A stretch of 64,000 nucleotides of DNA from Acetobacter aceti (GTDB taxonomy: Bacteria > Pseudomonadota > Alphaproteobacteria > Acetobacterales > Acetobacteraceae): assembly GCF_002005445.1 (NCBI RefSeq), contig NZ_CP014692.1:868001-932000 (forward strand). The letters run 5' to 3'. Below, in pieces: positions 57,442-64,000 of this stretch; positions within the stretch are counted from its first letter, which is position 1, and the number at the start of each line of letters is the position of its first letter. The translations under genes were made by a program, and so were the position numbers. The notes under the pieces were generated by a model. The model searched no databases and was not told the DNA's origin. It worked only from the letters and a program-made list of their open reading frames with translations.

Positions 57442-58698
57442 TCAGACGGGAGAAAGCAGCAGAACACGGTTCAGGCTTTCCAGTCTTGAAAAAAGCTCTG
57501 ACCAGACCGTGAAAAACTTCCGCTCGGAGAGGCTTCTCTCCTGCATGATGGCCGCAATGGCTCCCACAGTCCGTTCACCGTCGATCAGGGGAAGAATGCC
57601 GCGGGTCTGGGAGGGTAGCGGGACAGGAACCACCAGTGTTCCGAATGAAAAGGGCAGCGTGCTGTTTGGAAGAATCTGCTTCGCCAGTTCATCTCCCGGC
57701 ATTTCCCGCATGACAGGCACAGCCATCGGATCACAGCAGTCGGGCGGTGTTGCACGTGAGCCCTTGCGCACGACATAGGCGACATGAGTGGCCATGTTGC
57801 CAGTCAGCGTCTCGGCGACTTCAGCTTTTTCACGCCACGACATGGTTTCGACACGCGCACGCAGTTTCGGGTCGGGCAGAAACAGGGAAGGGTCGTAGCG
57901 GGCAGGCTCCATCAGGCAGGATGGTTCCAGACCGGCCTTGGTGAGCAGATCGAGAAACGCTCCGATCGTGTAGGCGCGGTCGCGGGGATTGAGCAGGAGA
58001 TCGTAAAGCCCGGCATCGCCGCCCGTCAGATGATCCCCGAAATTGCCGTTCTGGCGCAGCCATGCCGTTGCGGGAAGCGTGCGCATGACCCGTCTCGCGA
58101 TATCCAGCCGGGTGGAGGGTTGTTCTGAAAAAGGAGTAAGATGCTCAAGGGCTTCCTGAAGCATGTAGACGCCGGTCCGACCATAGGGCGCATACACCAT
58201 CAGCCCCATCCCTCCACCCGGAAGGAGAGCTTCTTCCAGGACTTTCAGGGTTTCCAGAGGCTCAGGCAGATGATGTAGAACACCGCAGCAGTCGATATAA
58301 TCAAACTGACCGGGCAGTGTTTCAGGGGAGGTCAGGGAACCCTGTATAAAACTGATATTGGTCAGGTTGCGCGCTTGCGCTCGTGATTTTGCGATCGTCA
58401 GCGCATGCCCGGAACGATCCACGCAGATTATTTCGCCCGGACGACGGCTGCGGGCCATCTGCGTGGCGAGCATGATCGCGCCATCGCCCGTGCCGCATCC
58501 TGCGAAAAGGGCGCGCAGGGGGTGCGAGCGGGGACGTCGGGCGCCGAAGACCCAATAGTCGATTTCACGCAGATGGCTGGGGCTGCCAATTAGGAGCCGC
58601 TTCGTTTCCTCGCGGGGATCTCGTTCCGGATAGGGATAAGCCTCATACTGGGCGGCAAGTTCCGTATCACGGGCATCAGTGCCGGAGTGCGTGGTCAT
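57442..58698 (-). CDS. Class I SAM-dependent methyltransferase
   Basis: A 418-residue methyltransferase of unknown substrate. The SAM site is LRALFAGCGTGDGAIMLATQ near 62, with the acidic residue after strand 2 in GEIICVDRSGHAL, then DYIDCCGVLHHLPEPLETLK (motif with the post-strand-4 His-Leu-Pro) and LLPGGGMGLMVYAPYGRTGV. After about 230 residues the rest, including RDRAYTIGAFLDLLTKAGLE and a C-terminal domain near 310-418, is not assignable. The N-terminus LAAQYEAYPYPERDPREE is family-like for tRNA/protein-modifying relatives. AAGGATG precedes the ATG. It lies 32 bases after hemD and may share its transcript. Confidence 0.85.
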   Translation of the reverse strand: MTTHSGTDARDTELAAQYEAYPYPERDPREETKRLLIGSPSHLREIDYWVFGARRPRSHPLRALFAGCGTGDGAIMLATQMARSRRPGEIICVDRSGHALTIAKSRAQARNLTNISFIQGSLTSPETLPGQFDYIDCCGVLHHLPEPLETLKVLEEALLPGGGMGLMVYAPYGRTGVYMLQEALEHLTPFSEQPSTRLDIARRVMRTLPATAWLRQNGNFGDHLTGGDAGLYDLLLNPRDRAYTIGAFLDLLTKAGLEPSCLMEPARYDPSLFLPDPKLRARVETMSWREKAEVAETLTGNMATHVAYVVRKGSRATPPDCCDPMAVPVMREMPGDELAKQILPNSTLPFSFGTLVVPVPLPSQTRGILPLIDGERTVGAIAAIMQERSLSERKFFTVWSELFSRLESLNRVLLLSPV

Positions 58699-58730
58699 AA
58701 GGACATCCTTCTGGACACGGGTTTGTCCGG

Positions 58731-59465
58731 TCAGTGTGGGAAGCGGGGAACGACGGGCCCCAGCCTGTCCAGCATGGCTGACATATCAGGCGTTCGAGCG
58801 GTCAGAATGTTCTGGATGCCAGCTTTACGAAGTTCCTGCATCGTGTTTTGCGAAATCGCAATGGCCCGGAGAGAGTCGGTGGCGCAATCTGTAGCGGCAA
58901 CAGCCGAGCAGAAAGCGCGGGCGCTGGCAGCGGAAAATACCATGATGGTTCCAATCAGACCTTCGCGTACGGCTGATAGCACATCGGGCGATAACGCCAC
59001 CGCAGGCTCTGCCGAATAGGCAACCCTCCGACGCACATGGAAACCATCGGCCCGCAGTGTTTCGGCGAGTGGAAGTCCCTGATGCTCCCCGGAGAGCAGC
59101 AGCAGCGTGTCGGATGACGGAGAAAGCTGTTCCCTGACCAACCCCGCCAGTTTCGCCGCATCGCCACTGGCGCTGACAATCGTCTGAAAGCCCAGTTTTT
59201 TCACACGGTCCGCTGTGGCGTCGCCCACCGCGTAAACCGGAATATCATGAGTGACGCAAGAAGACAGGGCGTGAATCGACTGGCTGCTGGTGATCAGCAC
59301 GCCGGCAATCCCTGTCTGCGCGGGCAATACCCGGGGTGTAATCACAAGCGATTCCATCCCCCAGCAGCGCCAGCCAAGCCGCGTCAGCGTCTCGCATGTT
59401 TCAGTCAGACCCGGCTCAGGACGCACGACAAGAACGCCGCGAGGGGAGGGCGTGTCCCTGTTCAT
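58731..59465 (-). CDS. hemD: Uroporphyrinogen-III synthase
   Basis: HemD closes and inverts ring D of hydroxymethylbilane to give uroporphyrinogen III in heme, siroheme and cobalamin synthesis. From the ATG at 59465 it has 244 residues: GVLVVRPEPGLTETCETLTR, GVLITSSQSIHALSS, IPVYAVGDATADRVKKLGF, LLLLSGEHQGLPLAETLRAD, VFSAASARAFC and AIAISQNTMQELRKAGI. HemD is weakly conserved, but its place after hemC supports it. The open frame continues upstream to 59807 but that part is antisense-like shadow over hemC. No strong ribosome-binding site. Confidence 0.9.
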   Translation of the reverse strand: MNRDTPSPRGVLVVRPEPGLTETCETLTRLGWRCWGMESLVITPRVLPAQTGIAGVLITSSQSIHALSSCVTHDIPVYAVGDATADRVKKLGFQTIVSASGDAAKLAGLVREQLSPSSDTLLLLSGEHQGLPLAETLRADGFHVRRRVAYSAEPAVALSPDVLSAVREGLIGTIMVFSAASARAFCSAVAATDCATDSLRAIAISQNTMQELRKAGIQNILTARTPDMSAMLDRLGPVVPRFPH

Positions 59466-59487
59466 GCCGGAGACGTCATGGGGAGAA

Positions 59488-60558
59488 TCAGTCAGTAAAG
59501 ATCGACGCAGGACTGTCCGCACGGAGGCTGCGACCGAGTTCATGGCCCATCCGTTCCGCATCCGACGCCTGACCGACAATATCACGGCGCAGCAGGAACG
59601 TGCCGTCTTCGGAAGCGACCAGCCCGGTGAGATGCAGTTCGCTCCTGGCTCCTGTCGAGGGCGAGAGCAGGCGGGCATAGCCGCCGATCGGTGTGCGGCA
59701 GGACCCATCCAGTTCGGCCAGCAGGGCGCGCTCGGCGGTCGAAACCGCGCGGGCTTCATAATCCTCGATGGCCGAGAGAAGTTCGCGCAGTTCGACGTCA
59801 CTTTCACGAACCGTCACACCGACGATTCCCTGTCCGGCCGACGGGACCATGACGGACGGGTCCAGCACGATGGAAGCGCGGTCTTCCATTCCGAGACGAC
59901 GCAGACCGGCGAGCGCCAACAATGTCGCATCGCAATGACGCGCCGCCAGCTTGTCGAGACGGGTCTGCACATTGCCGCGCAGCAGACCGAATCGCAGGTC
60001 AGGACGCACATGCAGCATCTGGGCCTGACGACGAACCGATGCGCATCCGATCAGCGCACCTTCCGGCAGGGCGGAATAGGGATCACCCGGATCGTTGCCG
60101 GGCGTGAAGCCGGGGCGCAGGATCAGCGCGTCACGGGCGTCTTCGCGGCGCATGGTGCAGGCCAGCACCAGACCGGGCGGCAGCGTGGTCTCAAGATCCT
60201 TGAGACTGTGAACGGCGAAGTCGATGCGACCGTCCACAAGGGCTTCATGAATTTCCTTGGCGAACAGACCCTTGCCGCCGATTTCGGCCAGCGCGCGGTT
60301 CTGAACCTGATCACCCGTCGTATTGATCAGGTGTTCCTGAAAGGCGTTCATGTCGCGCAGGACGGGACAGAATCGCGTCAGGCGTGTCAGGAACGCCCGC
60401 GTCTGCCACAGTGCGAGCGGCGAACCGCGCGTGCCCACGCGCAACGGAAGCTGCCGCCGGTGTTGCGGGGGCGCTGCCTTCTGGCGAGCGGCTGCCTCGG
60501 CTGCAATTTTCTGCAGGGTCGGCGACGGGGATGTTTGTGATGGCTGTGCGGAGACCAT
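59488..60558 (-). CDS. hemC: Hydroxymethylbilane synthase
   Basis: HemC (porphobilinogen deaminase) polymerises four porphobilinogens into hydroxymethylbilane on a dipyrromethane cofactor. The protein has LRVGTRGSPLALWQTRAFL, GLFAKEIHEALVDGRIDFAV, HSLKDLETTLPPG, IGCASVRRQAQML, LRGNVQTRLDKL, and the cofactor-binding cysteine in LDGSCRTPIGGYA (Cys near 287). An N-terminal extension of about 37 Gln/Pro/Ala-rich residues makes it 356 long rather than about 310. Divergent from tsaD with 41 bases between starts. Confidence 0.97.
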   Translation of the reverse strand: MVSAQPSQTSPSPTLQKIAAEAAARQKAAPPQHRRQLPLRVGTRGSPLALWQTRAFLTRLTRFCPVLRDMNAFQEHLINTTGDQVQNRALAEIGGKGLFAKEIHEALVDGRIDFAVHSLKDLETTLPPGLVLACTMRREDARDALILRPGFTPGNDPGDPYSALPEGALIGCASVRRQAQMLHVRPDLRFGLLRGNVQTRLDKLAARHCDATLLALAGLRRLGMEDRASIVLDPSVMVPSAGQGIVGVTVRESDVELRELLSAIEDYEARAVSTAERALLAELDGSCRTPIGGYARLLSPSTGARSELHLTGLVASEDGTFLLRRDIVGQASDAERMGHELGRSLRADSPASIFTD

Positions 60559-60599
60559 TGGGCGTGTTTATTACCAGCACCGGATGAAGGAAAGGTGTC

Positions 60600-61733
60600 G
60601 TGACGCCAGACAGGACCGACAGAAACGTGTTCGACGGAGAGCTCCTATATCCTATGGGACCGATTCTCGCCATCGAATCGTCATGCGATGAGACCGCGTG
60701 CGCCATTCTCTCAGCAGAGGGGGAGGTGCTCGCGGAGAAGGTGATTTCGCAGGAGGCGCACGCCGCTTTCGGGGGGGTGGTGCCCGAGATCGCAGCCCGC
60801 GCGCATCTGGCGCTGTTGCCCGATCTTGCGCGGAAAACCGTGGAAGCTTCAGGCCTCGCCCTGCATGATCTCGGGGCTGTGGCGGCCAGTACCGGACCGG
60901 GACTGATCGGTGGTCTGATCGTCGGTGCGAACTTCGGCAAAGGGCTGGCGATGGCGCTCGGCAAACCGTTCATCGCGGTCAACCACATTGAAGCCCATGC
61001 GCTTTCCGCAAGGCTGCCCGGCGTTTCGAAAAAAAATATTTCATTCCCGTTTCTGCTGCTTCTGGTCTCTGGCGGTCATTGCCAGTGTCTGGCGGTCGAG
61101 GGGGTTGGAGACTACCGGCGTCTCGGCGGCACGATTGACGATGCGGCGGGAGAAGCCTTCGATAAAGTGGCCAAGATGCTCGGCCTTGGCTGGCCGGGTG
61201 GCCCGCAGCTTGAGGCGCTGGCGAAGGAGGGAAATCCTGCCGCTTTCGCTTTTCCGCGTCCGCTGAAGGGCAGGGCAGGATGTGACTTTTCTTTCTCCGG
61301 CCTGAAAACCGCACTGGCCCGTCAGATCGAACCTTACGGCAACACGGCGCTTCCCCGCTCTGTGGCGGCGGATCTGTCCGCCAGCTTCCAGCAGGCGGTC
61401 GCGGATGTGATTGAAGACCGTGTGCGGCATGCCTTCGCCATGATGGAGCCGCCGCCGACCACTCTGGTGGCTGCGGGCGGGGTCGCGGCCAACGGGGTGT
61501 TACGGGCGTCGCTGACCAGAATTGCCGCAGAACATGGCGTTCCGTTTGTCGCGCCGCCTCTGCGTCTCTGCACGGATAATGCCGTCATGGTAGGCTGGGC
61601 GGCGCTTGAGGTCTGTCGTGAGGCCCGGCGGCTGGGACTGCCCATGCCGGATGACCGCGCCGTTCGTCCCCGGCCGCGCTGGCCGTTGTCGGACATGCGG
61701 GAGCGGTTTGCGATGGAATCTGAGTCTCTCTGA
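60600..61733 (+). CDS. tsaD: TsaD, tRNA threonylcarbamoyl transferase subunit
   Basis: TsaD transfers the threonylcarbamoyl group to A37 of tRNAs read by ANN codons, with TsaB and TsaE. The 377 residues have ILAIESSCDETACAILSAEG, FGGVVPEIAARAHLALLPDL, the iron-binding HIEAHALSARL, LLLVSGGHCQCLAVEG, GGTIDDAAGEAFDKVAKMLG and CTDNAVMVGWAAL. A GTG start at 60600 has AAGGAAAGG just upstream; an ATG at 60654 gives 359 residues, nearer to family length, but a weaker ribosome-binding site. Both are possible. Confidence 0.96.
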   Translation: MTPDRTDRNVFDGELLYPMGPILAIESSCDETACAILSAEGEVLAEKVISQEAHAAFGGVVPEIAARAHLALLPDLARKTVEASGLALHDLGAVAASTGPGLIGGLIVGANFGKGLAMALGKPFIAVNHIEAHALSARLPGVSKKNISFPFLLLLVSGGHCQCLAVEGVGDYRRLGGTIDDAAGEAFDKVAKMLGLGWPGGPQLEALAKEGNPAAFAFPRPLKGRAGCDFSFSGLKTALARQIEPYGNTALPRSVAADLSASFQQAVADVIEDRVRHAFAMMEPPPTTLVAAGGVAANGVLRASLTRIAAEHGVPFVAPPLRLCTDNAVMVGWAALEVCREARRLGLPMPDDRAVRPRPRWPLSDMRERFAMESESL

Positions 61734-61906
61734 CCGGCGCTTCTGATCCGGCTTCCGAGGCGTTTCCAGTGTCCTGTCCATAAGTCGCAGGAGATAATGG
61801 TATTCGACGACAACGGAGACGAACGTCACTGAATTGATGCAGATCGCTTGTCGCTGTGGCGTCGTGTGCTATGTCCGACGCCTTGCCGAGGTTAACGGAC
61901 GCAAAC

Positions 61907-63148
61907 ATGACGAAAAATCGATTTCTGACAGGCGCCGCGGTAGCTGTGCTGCTTGGTGCCGCCGCCGGGCTGGCTCCTGCATGGGCTCAGACCGGGACTG
62001 CTCCCACTCAGGCTGCTCCGGTTCAGGCCGCTTCTGACGCTGCCCGTCTGGTTCCGGCCGCAACGGCTTCTGCCGTGCAGACGATCCCCGGCATGCCTCC
62101 GGTGATTGACGCCAGGAACATCTATTCCGAGGCGCGCGCCGGAAACCTCAATCCGGAAGTGGCGAAAGATCCCGCCCGCGTCTATGTGCCGAATCTGCGG
62201 TCGAATGATGTGTATGTCATCGACCCCACGACGATGAAGGTCGTGGATCGTTTCCCTGTCGGCAAAAGCCCGCAGCACGTCGTGCCGTCCTGGGACATGC
62301 GCACGCTGTGGGCGACGAACAATGCCGAGGGTACGACCGAAGGCAGTCTGACACCGATTGACCTGCGCACGGGCAAGCCGGGCGCTCCGGTGCCGGTCGA
62401 TGATCCTTACAACATGTATTTCACGCCTGACGGCAGGTCCGCCATCGTGGTGGCGGAAGCCCGCAAGCGCCTCGATTTCCGCGATCCGCACAGCATGCAG
62501 ATGCAGGGTTCGGTGGAAGCGCCGGAGTGCCGTGGCATCAACCATGCCGCATTCTCGATTGATGGTCGCTACGCCATTTTCACCTGTGAGTTCGGTGGCA
62601 TGCTGGCCAAGGTGGATACGGTCAACCGTCGGCTGATCGGCTATCTGAAGCTGTCCAAAGGCGGAATGCCGCAGGACATTCTGACGGCTCCGAACGGCAG
62701 GACATTCTACGTGGCCGACATGCATGCTGACGGCGTGTTCATCGTCGATGGCGATACGTTCAGGGAAACCGGCTTCATCCCGACCGGTGTCGGCACACAC
62801 GGCATCTACCCGAGCCGCGATGCGAAGTTCATGTATGTGGCGAACCGTGGCTCCCACAAGGTGCATGGTCCGCGTCACAGCAAGGAAGGCAGCGTGTCCG
62901 TCATCGATTTTGCGACCAATCAGGTCGTGAAAACATGGCCGATTCCCGGTGGTGGCAGCCCGGACATGGGCAATGTCAGCGAAGACGGCAAGCTGCTGTG
63001 GCTGTCCGGTCGTTTTGACGATGTTGTTTATGCCATCGACACGAATACCGGCGCGATGACCATCATTCCTGTTGGCGCGGAGCCGCATGGCCTCACTGTC
63101 TGGCCGCAGCCGGGTCGTTATTCGGTGGGTCATACCGGGATCACGCGC
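61907..63148 (+). CDS. Exported YVTN-type beta-propeller protein
   Basis: A secreted protein with a seven-bladed-propeller pattern; the function is unknown. From the ATG at 61907 it has 414 residues: signal peptide (FLTGAAVAVLLGAAAGLAPA, cleavage near AWA), a Gln/Ala/Pro linker to about 70, then repeats such as VYVPNLRSNDVYVIDPTTMK, DPYNMYFTPDGRSAIVVAEA, FYVADMHADGVFIVDGDTFR, KFMYVANRGSHKVHG and GSVSVIDFATNQVVKTWPIP, DDVVYAIDTNTGAMTIIPVG. Such proteins are often annotated as YVTN repeat or nitrous-oxide-reductase-like; no catalytic or heme motif (CxxCH) is visible. It stands alone between tsaD and the reductase. Confidence 0.88.
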
Positions 63149-63160
63149 TGAGGTTCATCA

Positions 63161-63191
63161 GGTTCCGACGGTGTTTTCTCCCGTCGGAACC
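63161..63191 (+). repeat. Hairpin after the beta-propeller gene
   Basis: GGTTCCGACGG pairs with CCGTCGGAACC (11 bp, 9-base loop), ten bases past the stop. There is no T-run after it, so it may be a stabilising 3' end or a Rho-helped terminator. Confidence 0.6.
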
Positions 63192-63400
63192 GCCTCGCAA
63201 ACGGCCGAGGATGACAGGGTTTCCGGCCGGTCAATCCAGACGTTGTAAATTATTTCTGGTGCAAAGCGCCGCTTCCACTTAAAACCCCCTCCCAAAATTC
63301 GTCAGCAACCCGGCGGTGTTTCCGGCTGAATGGTTTTGGTCCCCCAGTCGGGAGCGGAACCAGACGCGCACACCACCGCCGATACGGAGATTTCCGGCCT

Positions 63401-64000
63401 ATGTCCGACATCCTGCCACGTGTTTCCCCTGAAGAAGCTCCTTCCGGTCTGCTGCCTGTCGAAGGACAGGAAGGCGTGTGGCATCTTGCTCCCCCGGAGA
63501 AGGAATACGGTCATCTGTTCCCGGCCAAGGTGCTGACGGTTCATCACTGGACCGACCGCCTGTTCAGCTTCACCACTACACGCGATCAGGCCCTGCGCTT
63601 CGAGAACGGCCAGTTCACGATGATCGGCATGGAAGTGGACGGCAAGCCGCTGCTGCGCGCCTACTCCATCGCCTCGCCGAACTATGAAGAGCACATGGAG
63701 TTTCTCTCCATCGCCGTGCCGGACGGACCGCTGACCTCGCGTCTGCGCCATGTGAAGGTGGGCGACACGGTGCTGATCGGTCGCAAGCCTGTCGGCACGC
63801 TGCTGCTCGACAATCTGCGTCCGGGCCGCAACCTCTACTTCCTGTCCACGGGCACCGGCCTTGCGCCGTTCATGAGCCTGATCAAGGACCCGGAATGCTA
63901 TGAGCGTTACGAAAACGTCGTGCTGACGCACACGGTCCGCATCTCTGGCGAGCTGGCCTACTTCAATCACATCCGCCACGAGCTTCCCGAGCACGAGTTC
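63401..64000 (+). CDS. fpr: Ferredoxin--NADP reductase (3' end beyond window)
   Basis: The first 200 codons of a bacterial Fpr-type FAD-containing reductase that moves electrons between NADPH and ferredoxin or flavodoxin. It reads SDILPRVSPEEAPSGLLPVE at the start, HLFPAKVLTVHHWTDRLFSF, the FAD-binding RAYSIASPNYEEHMEFLSIA, LRHVKVGDTVLIGRKPVGTL, and the NADP-site YFLSTGTGLAPFMSLIKDPE followed by THTVRISGELAYFNHI. CGGAGA lies 11 bases before the ATG. No stop was reached; the remaining 60 or so residues with the C-terminal pair are outside. Confidence 0.95.
   Translation, partial: MSDILPRVSPEEAPSGLLPVEGQEGVWHLAPPEKEYGHLFPAKVLTVHHWTDRLFSFTTTRDQALRFENGQFTMIGMEVDGKPLLRAYSIASPNYEEHMEFLSIAVPDGPLTSRLRHVKVGDTVLIGRKPVGTLLLDNLRPGRNLYFLSTGTGLAPFMSLIKDPECYERYENVVLTHTVRISGELAYFNHIRHELPEHEF

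Noticed and set aside
61892..63133. Minus-strand frame of 413 codons opposite the beta-propeller gene
   Set aside because: Antisense shadow; His/Arg/Asp-rich, no motif.
63302..63994. Minus-strand frame opposite the ferredoxin-NADP reductase
   Set aside because: The plus strand carries clear Fpr motifs to the window edge, although its frame is open-ended.
24429..64000. tRNA genes, rRNA genes or CRISPR arrays
   Set aside because: No T-loop plus acceptor pairs, rRNA signatures or regularly spaced repeats were seen here or elsewhere in the window.

Overview
The window is a chromosomal segment of an alphaproteobacterium. The best fit by inference is an acetic acid bacterium (Acetobacteraceae). 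Support comes from the complete alphaproteobacterial division/cell-wall cluster, PurS/PurQ/small-PurL purine synthesis, an aroQ-accB-accC cluster, an ornithine decarboxylase with a speF-like leader, and GC-rich genes separated by a few sharply AT-rich spacers. The genus cannot be fixed by eye.

Region 1 (1-20640, minus strand) is the dcw cluster, read from high to low coordinates: mraZ, rsmH, ftsL-like, ftsI, murE, murF, mraY, murD, ftsW, murG, murC, murB, ddl, ftsQ, ftsA, ftsZ. Eight junctions are ATGA overlaps and two are TGATG overlaps, so translation is tightly coupled. An array of TGGGA boxes at exact 10-bp steps covers the mraZ promoter, and ftsZ has a likely extra promoter of its own. 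A strong terminator follows ftsZ. The 5' part of lpxC, missed by ORF callers because it is cut by the window edge, lies at 1-267. Upstream of mraZ is the RNase P RNA gene (rnpB).

Region 2 (21350-26720) holds an HSL-type alpha/beta hydrolase, a small membrane protein, an AT-rich spacer, and a flavin monooxygenase (SsuD-like) paired with a TonB-dependent receptor.

Region 3 (27000-34370, plus strand) is mostly purine synthesis: purB, an acetyltransferase, then purC-purS-(small secreted Rap1a/Tai-like protein)-purQ-purL, followed by bolA and the CGFS glutaredoxin grxD. The small secreted gene is translationally coupled on both sides, which is unusual.

Region 4 (34460-41790) contains a small exported basic/His-rich protein, yraN, cardiolipin synthase, dapB, metK, trmB, an orphan nucleotidyltransferase and an exported protein with an apparent internal duplication.

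Region 5 (41910-50700) contains purH, the aroQ-accB-accC operon, rlpA, a YihY-type membrane protein, ornithine decarboxylase with a structured leader, moaB and a DJ-1/PfpI protein.

Region 6 (50900-57240) looks accessory: a frameshifted, truncated IS5-family transposase and AT-rich DNA beside a tripartite heavy-metal RND efflux operon.

Region 7 (57440-64000) returns to core genes: a methyltransferase, hemD and hemC on the minus strand, divergent tsaD, an exported YVTN-type beta-propeller, and the start of a ferredoxin-NADP reductase cut by the window end. I saw no rRNA, tRNA or CRISPR array. No clearly undescribed system stood out; the best leads are the Rap1a-like gene inside the pur operon, the ornithine decarboxylase leader with its overlapping ORF, and the duplicated exported protein.
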